Shown in pieces: positions 17,286 through 25,136 of a stretch of 64,000 nt of DNA. The position numbers were made by a program, and so were the translations under genes. A model generated the notes under the pieces. It worked only from the letters and a program-made list of their open reading frames with translations. It ran no database searches and was not told where the DNA came from. Position 1 is the stretch's first letter, and every line of letters begins with the position of its first letter. The stretch comes from JAKAXS01 sp965279065 (lineage in GTDB: Bacteria > Pseudomonadota > Alphaproteobacteria > Rhizobiales > Hyphomicrobiaceae), in contig OZ257134.1 in NCBI GenBank assembly GCA_965279065.1, forward strand, positions 1,736,001-1,800,000, given 5' to 3'.

Positions 17286-17611
17286 ATGCGAGCACCAACG
17301 CACCTTTCGGCCGTGGCCTTCATCGTCGTCGGATCGACGGTCCCGGCGGCGGCTGGCCAATACTGCGGCGAGCGTCTCGAAGGCGGCGCTGTTCTCAGGT
17401 CCACGGAAGAGGCTGCGCGCAAGGATGCCGAAAGCTGGTGGGTGTCCCGCGCCGGCGCGCTTGGCAAGGGCTTCCAGGATTGGAACAAGGACAGGACAGG
17501 AAGATCGACTGCGCCAAGAAGGTCGACGGCAGCGTCCGCTGTATCGCCTCCGGAAAGCCGTGCCTGCCCGAGGGCACATTGCCGAGCGATGTTCCGAAGA
17601 TTGAGATGTGA
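17286..17611 (+). pseudogene. Small secreted-protein gene broken by a 5-bp tandem duplication
   Basis: From ATG 17286 the product starts with a signal peptide (MRAPTHLSAVAFIVVGSTVP) and continues through GQYCGERLEGGAVLRSTEEA to FQDWNKDR. After that the frame turns into low-quality sequence, while a different frame resumes good sequence: KIDCAKKVDGSVRCIASGKP to the stop at 17609-17611. At the joint the DNA contains GGACA twice in tandem (17489-17498). Removing one copy restores a single 106-residue protein with a typical cysteine spacing. So the gene is a recent frameshift mutant, or the extra copy is a sequencing error. It starts eight bases after the TraB/GumN stop. Confidence 0.78.
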
Positions 17612-17622
17612 GGCACCATCCC

Positions 17623-18057
17623 ATGCTCCGCCCCACACACGCCTACGTGACGATTGCCGCAGCGCTGCTATTGAATTCCGTCCCGGCCGCCTCTGCACCG
17701 GCTTCGGCGAAAGACAGCCTGCCGCTCCGCAAGCCGGGCCATTGGAAGATCACGACCATTGCCGCATCACTAGGCATGACGAGTATCGACGCCTGTATCG
17801 GCCCGGAAGACAGCATCGCCGCAACCACTAGTCCCGGCACCTGCACACCGCCGGCCGTTCAGCACGCCGGCGATCAGGTGATCGTTAACGTCGTCTGCAC
17901 GTCGCCCGAAGGGCGTGAGACAACCAGCACGCTATTCACCGGCGACTTCACGACCTGGTACCGCGGCATTGTAAAAATCAGCGCCGATCCCCCGTCAGCG
18001 GCCCACCCAAACCTGGGCGTAACTCTGGACGCAAAATACATCGGACCTTGCCGGTGA
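17623..18057 (+). CDS. DUF3617-like secreted protein
   Basis: A 144-residue exported protein from ATG 17623; a GTG 15 bases upstream is possible. Signal peptide: THAYVTIAAALLLNSVPAAS. The mature part follows the DUF3617 plan: PLRKPGHWKITTIAASLGMT, a first Cys (IDACIGPED), a second (GTCTPPAV), a third in VVCTSPEGRETT and a fourth at the end (IGPCR). Such proteins are small periplasmic proteins of unknown role. The last 45 bases and the following stretch recur as a diverged copy 190 bases downstream. It begins 11 bases after the frameshifted gene. Confidence 0.72.
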   Translation: MLRPTHAYVTIAAALLLNSVPAASAPASAKDSLPLRKPGHWKITTIAASLGMTSIDACIGPEDSIAATTSPGTCTPPAVQHAGDQVIVNVVCTSPEGRETTSTLFTGDFTTWYRGIVKISADPPSAAHPNLGVTLDAKYIGPCR

Positions 18058-18315
18058 GTTGCCAACCGCTCCCGATCAATTTGCCAGTCTTGCCATTGCC
18101 GGACAGCTCTGGCGGTGGCCGCATCAAAACCCGGCCGGACAAATTTCGCGAACAATCCCTGACCGGAAACGCATCGAACGAACGTACCTTGGGAAACACC
18201 CTCTCGGCGTGACGCTGGACGCAAACCGAATTGGAACTTGCCGGTGGGTTGCGAACCGCTCCCGGCAAATCTTGCAAGTCTTGCCATTGCCGCACAGCTG
18301 CGGCGCTGGCTGCAT
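18011..18315 (+). repeat. Diverged direct repeat: decayed copy of the 3' end of the DUF3617-like gene
   Basis: The stretch 18011-18124 aligns with 18201-18315 at an offset of 190-191 bases, with roughly four of five positions equal by eye and a one-base indel. Copy 1 includes the gene's last codons (LGVTLDAKYIGPCR) and about 70 bases beyond the stop. Copy 2 still encodes LGVTLDANRIGTCR in one frame but has no start and no stop at the matching place. It is the remnant of a tandem duplicate of the gene. The gene-free region 18058-18392 is otherwise empty. Confidence 0.75.
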
Positions 18316-18392
18316 AGGACTCCGGCCTGGCGCATCCCCATTCGCGCCCGACCGGGCTCGAGCTAAACAAAAACGACCTAGGGAGACCAACG

Positions 18393-18698
18393 ATGACCAA
18401 AACATGGATTGCTTGCGCGTCGGTTCTGCTGCTTTCGGCAACGGCCGCCACCGCCGCCGGCTGGGCCGACAATTTCAAAACTCTCGACACCGATGGCAAC
18501 GGCTCGATCAGCCGCACGGAGTATGAGGCGGGCGTGTCGAAGCTCAAGCTAGATCCCGCGCCGACGTTTACGGCGATGGACTCGGATGTGAACAACGGCG
18601 TCGACACGGATGAATGGGCTGGGGCGGAAAAAATGGCGAAAGCCTTCCCCGTGTCATGCAAGTCCGCAACGTCATCCTGGTGTGAGAAACAGTATTGA
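18393..18698 (+). CDS. Secreted two-EF-hand protein
   Basis: A 101-residue exported metal-binding protein. Signal peptide: MTKTWIACASVLLLSATAAT up to TAAG. EF-hand loop 1 is DTDGNGSISRTE (residues 32-43), canonical in all ligand positions. Loop 2 is DSDVNNGVDTDE (63-74), with acids at 1, 3, 9, 11 and 12 and a Gly shifted to position 7. Two C-terminal cysteines (VSCKSATSSWC) may form a disulfide. ATG 18393 has GGGAG ten bases upstream. It lies between the calcium-type mxa cluster and the lanthanide-type dehydrogenase block, so a role in handling Ca or lanthanides is conceivable but unproven. It lacks the Pro-containing loops of lanmodulin. Confidence 0.85.
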   Translation: MTKTWIACASVLLLSATAATAAGWADNFKTLDTDGNGSISRTEYEAGVSKLKLDPAPTFTAMDSDVNNGVDTDEWAGAEKMAKAFPVSCKSATSSWCEKQY

Positions 18699-18769
18699 GC
18701 CTGTCTCTCTGACACGACGACCGACCTCGAAACCCGGCGGGCAACTTCCGGGTTTCGGGCGCAAGAGCT

Positions 18770-19198
18770 TCAGATGTTATGGTTGCGAACGGCTTGTTGC
18801 AGCGACCCCATGACAGTCCCGTGCCACCGTTCAACGTTCTCCGGCAAAAACTTGTAACTCCGCAGGACATAAACCAGCCCGTTGTCCATGACCGTCTGCT
18901 CCGAAGTGGGCACCGCGTCGGCGACGATATACGGCATGCACGACGCCCGCCCCAGGGCCTTGTTGACGGCATTGGACGCCATGATCTCGTTCTCGCCCTC
19001 AGCCTTCTTGTTCAGGAAAGCCAACTGGTCGGACTTGGCATCACAGAAATAGCCTTCGACCTTCACACCCGTGTTGCCCGCCGACGCCGTCACGCCAAAT
19101 CCAGCGAGCACGAGAAACGCGCTCCCCAGTATCGAGGTCAGAAACTTGGTTTTCAAACGGGGGGCGGGAATTGCTGCAGCACTAAACTTCGCCGTCAT
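18770..19198 (-). CDS. Secreted protein of unknown function
   Basis: A 142-residue exported protein. ATG 19198 is chosen because GGAGG lies seven bases upstream and the signal sequence starts there: KTKFLTSILGSAFLVLAGFG, cleaved near TASAG. The mature part, VKVEGYFCDAKSDQLAFLN then KAEGENEIMASNAVNKALGR and SCMPYIVADAVPTSEQTVM, has two cysteines and the look of a small regulatory or stress-type periplasmic domain. I do not recognise the family. It faces the EF-hand gene convergently (71-base gap) and starts 189 bases from the YVTN gene stop on the same strand. Confidence 0.65.
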   Translation of the reverse strand: MTAKFSAAAIPAPRLKTKFLTSILGSAFLVLAGFGVTASAGNTGVKVEGYFCDAKSDQLAFLNKKAEGENEIMASNAVNKALGRASCMPYIVADAVPTSEQTVMDNGLVYVLRSYKFLPENVERWHGTVMGSLQQAVRNHNI

Positions 19199-19387
19199 GG
19201 CGACCTCCAGATCGGGAAAACATGCGTGTGTGCTTGCAAGCAATCCAGATTGTGAAGGGAATTTTTCCCGAACGCTAGAGCCAACCGGCAGTTTCTAGGG
19301 AACTGTGTCAACGCTGAGCACGGCGAAACCGGGCGCCACACAGCCGGGCCCCCGAACCCAGCCCAAAAATGAACCTCGTTTAACGGC

Positions 19388-20365
19388 TCAATTGACCGGC
19401 CGCACGGCGGCGCCCCAAGGATACCGCCCGACTTTTATCGATTTGACCGGCTTCATCGCCTTGACGTCGACGACCGTGACGTCGTTTGAGGCGCCATTCG
19501 TCGTGAACAGCAGATCTTCTTCCGGCGTCAACGCCAGGTGCCAGACGCGCTGTCCAACCAGCAAGTACTTCGACACTACCATCGTCGCCGTATCGACCAC
19601 GGCCACTCGGTTGGCCGGCCCCAAGGCGACAAATGCCGTCGCGCCATCCTTTGTCATCGTGATACCGACAGGCTGAACCGCGTCGATCGGGACGCCCGCA
19701 ACTGCAAATGTGATCGTCTTCTCGACCTTGAAGGTGGCGGCGTCGATGACGGAGACCGTGCCTCCAATCTCGGACGACACCCAGACCTTCTTGCCGTCCG
19801 GCGTGAACTCCGCGTGCCGCGGCCGCGCATCGACGAGAACGTTGGCGACGGTCTCGAACGTCTTGGTATCGATGAAGTGCGCCATGTTCGTCGTTTCCGA
19901 CGTCGTAACCGCCAGAGAGTTGTCGGGGGCGACCGCCATGCCCTCCGGCTCGATGCCGACGTCCACCTGTTTGACGACTTGGCGATTGCCGACATCAATG
20001 ATTGTCGTGATCGCGTTGTCTTCGTTGGCGACGTATAGGCGCTTACCGTCCGGTGACAACGCAAATTGCTCGGGATCCTCGCCAGAAGGGAGGTTGTGGA
20101 CCAGTGTGTCGTTGCGGGTATCGTAGACCTGCACGGCATCGTCGTCGCTGGCGCAGACGAAGAACCGCGAAAAGTCTTTCGAGAAGGTGATGCCACGCGG
20201 CCGCTTGCCGACGGCGAATGTACGAACGACTTCCAGCGTCCCGGTATCGATCACCGAGATCGTAGCGTCCTTCTCATTGGAGATATAGACCTCGCTGTTG
20301 GCCGATGCAGCCGCAGGCGATGCCAAAGCGCAGGCGCACAACATCCCCGCAAGGTGCACCCGCAT
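19388..20365 (-). CDS. YVTN beta-propeller protein of the PQQ-associated type
   Basis: Exported seven-bladed propeller of about 325 residues. ATG 20365 starts a signal peptide (MRVHLAGMLCACALASPAAA); the longer upstream frame has no signal. Blades recur at about 40-residue spacing: VYISNEKDATISVIDTGTLE, FFVCASDDDAVQVYDTR, LYVANEDNAITTIIDV, VWVSSEIGGTVSVIDA, AFVALGPANRVAVVDT and LFTTNGASNDVTVVDV. A described family of such propellers (PQQ-dependent catabolism-associated) always lies near PQQ alcohol dehydrogenases with the binding-protein and cytochrome genes seen here across the divergent promoter. Its molecular role is unknown. Confidence 0.85.
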   Translation of the reverse strand: MRVHLAGMLCACALASPAAASANSEVYISNEKDATISVIDTGTLEVVRTFAVGKRPRGITFSKDFSRFFVCASDDDAVQVYDTRNDTLVHNLPSGEDPEQFALSPDGKRLYVANEDNAITTIIDVGNRQVVKQVDVGIEPEGMAVAPDNSLAVTTSETTNMAHFIDTKTFETVANVLVDARPRHAEFTPDGKKVWVSSEIGGTVSVIDAATFKVEKTITFAVAGVPIDAVQPVGITMTKDGATAFVALGPANRVAVVDTATMVVSKYLLVGQRVWHLALTPEEDLLFTTNGASNDVTVVDVKAMKPVKSIKVGRYPWGAAVRPVN

Positions 20366-20595
20366 GGCCGTCTCACACTCCCCATAAACCATTGCCGGTT
20401 GTTCCCGGTCTGGCGGCAGACTACACGACGCGACGACCCGGCGGATACCTGGACAATGGTACAGAGTTACGCTCAAACAAGCCGCATTTACAGACTGTTC
20501 AGCGCAAATTTCGACTAAATGACTATTTCCAGCTTGTCCAGGACACGGCATAGCTCATAGCCAACAATAATCTCAACGAATTCTACGGGAGAGAG

Positions 20596-21048
20596 ATGCC
20601 AATGAAGGGGCGAGTGTCGTACGGCACGCGAGCGATCATCTGCGCGCTAGCGGTTGGTGCAGCGATTTTTGGTGCGAGCCAACTCGTTCTCGCCCATGGC
20701 GATGTCACGCCGCAGCCGGTCGACACGACGGGCCTCGATCCGCTCGGCGAAGAATGGCGCGCCGAAAACCCCTTCCGCGGAAACAAGACGGCGATCACGA
20801 TTGGCAGCTCCGCATACAATCAGAATTGCGCCCGTTGCCATGGACTGGAAGTGATCTCCGGCGGCCTTGCGCCAGACCTGCGCGGTCTGGAAGCCGGAAA
20901 ACCCGGCGACGAATGGTTTCTCGACCGCATCCGCCACGGCGCCAAGAAGCCCGACGGATCGACGATGATGCCCGCATTCGAGGGCATCCTGAACCAGGAA
21001 GCCATGTGGGCAATCCGCTCCTACATCGAAACTAGACCCGCGGATTAA
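20596..21048 (+). CDS. pedF: Cytochrome c550 (PedF type), acceptor for the lanthanide alcohol dehydrogenase
   Basis: Single-heme periplasmic cytochrome of 150 residues. Signal peptide: TRAIICALAVGAAIFGASQL, cleaved near VLAHG. Heme site CARCH at residues 78-82 and a Met region TMMPAFEG for the axial ligand. The sequence pattern (PLGEEWRAENPFRGN, then YNQNCARCHGLEVISGGLAP and WAIRSYIETRPAD) fits c550 PedF-type proteins that serve ExaF/PedH/PedE enzymes. GGGAG is just before ATG 20596; the in-frame ATG at 20602 is an alternative. It starts an operon of cytochrome, binding protein and exaF, and diverges from the YVTN gene. Confidence 0.88.
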   Translation: MPMKGRVSYGTRAIICALAVGAAIFGASQLVLAHGDVTPQPVDTTGLDPLGEEWRAENPFRGNKTAITIGSSAYNQNCARCHGLEVISGGLAPDLRGLEAGKPGDEWFLDRIRHGAKKPDGSTMMPAFEGILNQEAMWAIRSYIETRPAD

Positions 21049-21061
21049 GGGAAGCACGCTC

Positions 21062-21916
21062 ATGCCGACGCCACGACTGCTGCAGATCCTACTCGCTGTC
21101 GCACTGGCCTCGGGCGTGAGTGGCGCGGCGTGTGCGCGTCCGCTGGACGAGATCGTTGAAAGCGGCACGCTCCGCGTCATTGCCTACCTCGACAACAAGC
21201 CGTTCTCCTGGGAAGCCGACGACGGAGCGCCAACCGGTATCGATGTCGATATCGCCCGTGCACTCGCCGAAGAACTGGGCGTCAAGCCCGAGGTCGTGCT
21301 GCGCATGCAGGGCGAAAAGGCCGACGACGACCTGCGTGGCAACGTCTGGCGAGGCCCACTCACCGGCGGTGGCGTGGGCGATCTTATGATGCACGTGCCC
21401 ATCGACCGGGAGTTCGCGCGCCGCAACACCGAAGCGGTAATCGGCAACGCCTACTTCGAAGAGCGTGTCGCCGTCGCCGTCGACACCAACAAGGTTGCCA
21501 GGATCGATAGCTTCGACCTTTTCAAGTCGGAGAAGATCGCCGTCCAACTCGGCACCGTGGCCGACTACTTCCTCATGACCTACGCAGCGGGCGCGCTGAT
21601 CGAGAACGTCAACCACTACGTCAAGCCGGCCGATGGCGTCCGACTGTTCTCCAAGAAGGAAACGCCCGCGCTAATGGGCGTGCGGTCCCACATCGAGGGA
21701 CTGCTCCACGAGGCCGGCGTAAAGGCCAAGATCCTAGAACCCAACATGCCGACCATCGTACGCTCGCGCTGGCTGGTGGGTATGGCCGTAAATGAAAAGA
21801 GCCGAGATCTGCGCGACGCGATCGCGCGGGTGCTGGAAAAGCTGCGGACGTCGGGGAAGCTCGAGCAGATATTCTCCCGATATGGCGTGACCTACATCGC
21901 GCCCCCAACCTACTGA
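21062..21916 (+). CDS. PQQ-dehydrogenase-associated periplasmic binding protein (XoxJ/MxaJ-like)
   Basis: Exported binding-protein fold of 284 residues. Signal peptide MPTPRLLQILLAVALASGVS to about ACARPLDE. Core motifs: SGTLRVIAYLDNKPFSWEAD, GIDVDIARALAEELG, GGVGDLMMHVPIDRE and VQLGTVADYFLMTYAAG. This is the family that accompanies quinoprotein dehydrogenases (XoxJ beside xoxF, MxaJ beside mxaF); structures show a large cavity and a link to enzyme activation rather than nutrient uptake. No ABC permease is nearby. It begins 13 bases after the cytochrome gene and precedes exaF, so it should serve that enzyme. Confidence 0.88.
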   Translation: MPTPRLLQILLAVALASGVSGAACARPLDEIVESGTLRVIAYLDNKPFSWEADDGAPTGIDVDIARALAEELGVKPEVVLRMQGEKADDDLRGNVWRGPLTGGGVGDLMMHVPIDREFARRNTEAVIGNAYFEERVAVAVDTNKVARIDSFDLFKSEKIAVQLGTVADYFLMTYAAGALIENVNHYVKPADGVRLFSKKETPALMGVRSHIEGLLHEAGVKAKILEPNMPTIVRSRWLVGMAVNEKSRDLRDAIARVLEKLRTSGKLEQIFSRYGVTYIAPPTY

Positions 21917-22228
21917 GTAGGTTTACGCGCGCGAATATCTGGCCCGCCTGCATCACACATTCACCCGACTACAACTACGGTAACAAGAGCGGCACGATTG
22001 CGTCGCGCGAGGGCGTCATCGACAGTATCGTTTGCGCCGACGACCAAGTTTGAGAAACGTCTGCGCCGGTTTCGCGTGCCTCGACTTTAGACGAATAGAC
22101 CATTTGCCAATTATTCCCGCTGCGGACAGAGGATAACGTCACCTCAGGCAAGACTTCTTCCCGCGCGCATTTTTTGCGTTCGGCAGAAAAAAGAAGCGGC
22201 CGCAAAACGAAACCAAGGGGATGCCCAA
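21917..22228. other. Intergenic region upstream of exaF
   Basis: 312 bases without a gene. The length suggests that exaF has its own promoter in addition to read-through from the cytochrome gene. I see no defensible -35/-10 pair or terminator. AAGGGG lies nine bases before ATG 22229 and is the ribosome site. Confidence 0.55.
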
Positions 22229-23992
22229 ATGAAGACCAGCAAGTGGCTGGCCTGCGTGAGCGTGATTGCGCTCAGCGTCGGCCTCAGCAATTCGTCGCGC
22301 GCGGACGTTACCGTTCAAGACATCGCTAACGACGCAACGACGACGAACGACGTCGTCACCAACGGCCTTGGCACCCAGGGCCAACGCTACAGCCCGATCA
22401 AGACCATCAACAAGGATAACGTCGGGTCGCTCGCACCGGCCTGGGCGATGGCGCTCGGCGGAGAGAAGATGCGTGGCCAGGAAGCCCAGCCGCTGGTCAA
22501 GGACGGCGTGATCTACATCACCGGCTCCTACAGCCGCATGTGGGCGGTGGACGCCAAGACCGGTCATGAGATCTGGCAGTATGACGCCAAGCTGCCGGAA
22601 GGCATTCTTCCTTGCTGCGACGTCGTCAACCGCGGCGCCGCATTACATGGCGACAAGGTGTTCTTCGGCACGCTCGACGCCAAGATCGTCGCTCTCGACG
22701 CCAAGACCGGCAAGGTCGTCTGGAACAAGACCATCGACGACTTCAAGGGTGGCTACTCCTACACGGCCGCTCCGCTCATCGTCGATACCACTGCGTTCGG
22801 CCCAATCATCATGACCGGCGTCTCCGGCGGTGAGTTCGGCATCGTCGGCCGTATCGAGGCCCGCAAGGTCGACAACGGCGACCTCGTCTGGTCCCGTCCC
22901 ACGATCGAAGGTCACACGGGCACGCTGAACGGCAAAGAAACGACCATGACCGGCAAGGCGGGCGAGTCCTGGAAAGGTGACCTCTGGAAAACCGGCGGCG
23001 GCGCCACCTGGCTCGGCGGCACGTATGATCCCGATACCAAGCTGGCATTCTTCGGCACCGGCAACCCCGGCCCGTGGAACAGCCATATGCGTCCGGGCGA
23101 CAACAAGTGGTCGTGCGCGCGCATTGCCATCGATCCGGAAACGGGCGACATCAAGTGGGGCTACCAGACCACACCGCACGATGGCTGGGACTTCGACGGT
23201 GTGAACGAACTCGTCTCGTTCGATTTGAACGGAACGAAGGCAGCCGCGACCGCCGATCGCAACGGCTTCTTCTACGTTCTGGATCGCACGAACGGCAAGT
23301 TCATCAGCGCGCATCCGTTCGTCGAGAAGATCACCTGGGCGAAGGGCATCAAGGCGGACGGCCGTCCCGACTACGTCGACTCCAACCGCCCAGGCAATCC
23401 GGCCGACAGCAAGGATGGCAAGAAGGGTGAAGTCGTCTTCGCTGTTCCCAGCTTCCTCGGCGGCAAGAATTGGATGCCGATGGCCTACAGCCCAGACACC
23501 AAGCTGTTCTATGTCCCCTCCAACGAATGGGGCATGGACATCTGGAACGAGCCCGTCACCTTCAAGAAGGGCGCGGCATATCTCGGCGCAGGCTTCACCA
23601 TCAAGCCCGTGTTCGAGGACCACATCGGTGCTCTGAAGGCCGTGGACCCGGCAACGGGCAAGATCGCCTGGTCGTTCAAGAACAAGGCTCCGCTCTGGGG
23701 CGGCGTCATGACGACGGCCGGTGGCCTGGTATTCTTCGGCACGCCGGAAGGTGAGTTCAAGGCACTCGACGCGACCGACGGCAAGGAACTCTGGAGCTTC
23801 AACACAGGTTCGGGCGTCGTCGGTTCGCCAATCACGTGGGAGCAGGATGGCGAGCAGTTCATCTCGATCATGTCTGGCTGGGGTGGCGCGGTCCCGCTGT
23901 GGGGCGGCGAGGTTGCCAAAACGGTCGCGAACCTGAACCAGGGCGGCATGCTCTGGACCTTCAAACTGCCGAAGAAGTTGGCAGCGAACTAG
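22229..23992 (+). CDS. exaF: Lanthanide-dependent PQQ alcohol dehydrogenase (ExaF/PedH type)
   Basis: Periplasmic quinoprotein of 587 residues that oxidises ethanol and related alcohols. Signal peptide MKTSKWLACVSVIALSVGLS, cleaved near SRADV. It has the adjacent-Cys pair LPCCDVVNRG (129-130), the catalytic Asp in HDGWDFDGVNE (Asp 321) and the extra Asp two residues later (323), the mark of lanthanide enzymes. Sequence style (TNGLGTQGQRYSPI, GGEKMRGQEAQPLVKDGVIY, and the KKGAAYLGAGFTIKP region) resembles ExaF/PedH more than XoxF methanol dehydrogenases; this is from memory of those proteins. It ends with WTFKLPKK, and a perfect terminator follows. Confidence 0.93.
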   Translation: MKTSKWLACVSVIALSVGLSNSSRADVTVQDIANDATTTNDVVTNGLGTQGQRYSPIKTINKDNVGSLAPAWAMALGGEKMRGQEAQPLVKDGVIYITGSYSRMWAVDAKTGHEIWQYDAKLPEGILPCCDVVNRGAALHGDKVFFGTLDAKIVALDAKTGKVVWNKTIDDFKGGYSYTAAPLIVDTTAFGPIIMTGVSGGEFGIVGRIEARKVDNGDLVWSRPTIEGHTGTLNGKETTMTGKAGESWKGDLWKTGGGATWLGGTYDPDTKLAFFGTGNPGPWNSHMRPGDNKWSCARIAIDPETGDIKWGYQTTPHDGWDFDGVNELVSFDLNGTKAAATADRNGFFYVLDRTNGKFISAHPFVEKITWAKGIKADGRPDYVDSNRPGNPADSKDGKKGEVVFAVPSFLGGKNWMPMAYSPDTKLFYVPSNEWGMDIWNEPVTFKKGAAYLGAGFTIKPVFEDHIGALKAVDPATGKIAWSFKNKAPLWGGVMTTAGGLVFFGTPEGEFKALDATDGKELWSFNTGSGVVGSPITWEQDGEQFISIMSGWGGAVPLWGGEVAKTVANLNQGGMLWTFKLPKKLAAN

Positions 23993-24017
23993 TCACGCCA
24001 TCGTTGCAAGCAGACCT

Positions 24018-24044
24018 GGGCGAGCCTCACGGCTCGCCCTTTTT
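24018..24044 (+). terminator. Rho-independent terminator of exaF
   Basis: GGGCGAGCC (24018-24026) pairs with GGCTCGCCC (24031-24039) around TCAC, followed by five T. It lies 26 bases after the exaF stop. Confidence 0.93.
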
Positions 24045-24103
24045 CGTTTGCAAGCCTGGTGTGGGCGCCACATGATCCCAACAGTTTCCAACTGGTCCAA
24101 GCA

Positions 24104-24874
24104 ATGCGGCAACGTTTCTGCAGGCTGATCGCTCTCTTGATCGCGGCAACAGCCGGCCCCGACGTCGCACAATCCGAGCCCACGGTCGACACCGCGCTAG
24201 CCGTCGCAATCGATGTCTCACAGTCCGTCGATCAGGAGCGTTATGCACTGCAAATCGAGGGCATCGCCCGCGCCCTCGAGGATCCGCAGGTCATCACCGC
24301 CATCACGTCGGGGCAACGCGCTGCCATTCTCTTCTCAATGATCGCCTGGTCGGATTCACCGGTGATCGTCGTACCGTGGGAAATGATTGCGTCAGCAGCC
24401 GACGCCTCGCGAGTCGCCGCCATGGTACGCGCCGTACCCTACCAGGGCGGCGAGTTCACCTGCCTGGCACGCATGCTCCGCACATTCTCCGACACGCAGT
24501 TGCCGACGATCCCGGTGCCAGCCGCACGTGTCGTCATCGACGTCTCAGGCGACGGTATCGACAATTGCAACGTGCGCTCTTCGATCGACGACGAACGTCG
24601 GCGGCTGGTCGATGCCGGCGTCACGATCAACGGCCTTCCGATCATGGTGCCGGGCGAAAACGATATCGTTGGCGCGGGCGCCTACCGGCAGCCCGGCTTT
24701 GGACTGAACGACGTCGGCCCCGGTACAGACGCCACGACGCTCGATGCCTACTTCAAGAATCACGTCATTGGCGGCCCAGGCGCATTCATCATGCCGGCCA
24801 ACGGCTACCCCGACTTCGCACGCGCCATCGTCCGCAAATTCGTGACCGAGATCAGCAGACTAGTGCCGAAATAA
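24104..24874 (+). CDS. DUF1194 VWA-like exported protein
   Basis: A 256-residue protein with a signal peptide (FCRLIALLIAATAGPDVAQS) and a von Willebrand A-like core of the DUF1194 type: LAVAIDVSQSVDQERYALQ (a MIDAS-like D-x-S-x-S), YQGGEFTCLARMLRTFSD and ARVVIDVSGDGIDNC, ending GGPGAFIMPANGYPDFARAI. ATG 24104 is preferred because it starts at the signal; a GTG 45 bases upstream is in frame. It lies after the exaF terminator, so it has its own transcript. VWA proteins aid quinoprotein maturation in mxa, but DUF1194 proteins are widespread in alphaproteobacteria and need not be linked. Confidence 0.82.
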   Translation: MRQRFCRLIALLIAATAGPDVAQSEPTVDTALAVAIDVSQSVDQERYALQIEGIARALEDPQVITAITSGQRAAILFSMIAWSDSPVIVVPWEMIASAADASRVAAMVRAVPYQGGEFTCLARMLRTFSDTQLPTIPVPAARVVIDVSGDGIDNCNVRSSIDDERRRLVDAGVTINGLPIMVPGENDIVGAGAYRQPGFGLNDVGPGTDATTLDAYFKNHVIGGPGAFIMPANGYPDFARAIVRKFVTEISRLVPK

Positions 24875-24945
24875 CGGTCCGGCCGCGGCACTGTGCATGC
24901 TGTGCTGGCTATTCCGAATGGAACCCGAAAAATCGAGCTAAGTGT

Positions 24946-25022
24946 TGGTCGGGGCGACAGTATTCGAAACTGCGACCCCCTGCTCCCAAAGCAGGTGCTC
25001 TACCAGGCTGAGCTACGCCCCG
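24946..25022 (-). tRNA. tRNA-Pro, anticodon TGG
   Basis: The minus strand folds into a 77-base cloverleaf: acceptor CGGGGCG/CGCCCCG, D-arm with AGCTCAGCCTGGTAGAGC, anticodon stem CCTGC/GCAGG with loop TTTGGGA (anticodon TGG), a short variable loop, T-loop TTCGAAT, and an encoded A-CCA end. No integrase or duplicated att fragment is seen beside it. Confidence 0.95.
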
Positions 25023-25136
25023 ACGCGGTGCGCCAGTGTTTAAGCGCCACAGAAGGGACGGTCAAGCAAGCGTGTGATCCCGCAGTCAGTCAACTCTGCC
25101 GGCGATCGACTATGGGCAAGCCCCGGCCGGTCGCGG

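Noticed and set aside
21917..22228. Riboswitch upstream of exaF
   Set aside because: I saw no conserved aptamer-like paired structure; only the ribosome site is clear.
22229..23992. Calling the second quinoprotein XoxF
   Set aside because: It has the lanthanide Asp like XoxF, but the sequence style and the c550 PedF-type cytochrome point to ExaF/PedH. A phylogeny would settle it.
24946..25022. tRNA-Pro as the attachment site of an integrated element
   Set aside because: No integrase, no direct repeat of the tRNA 3' end and no mobile genes on either side.
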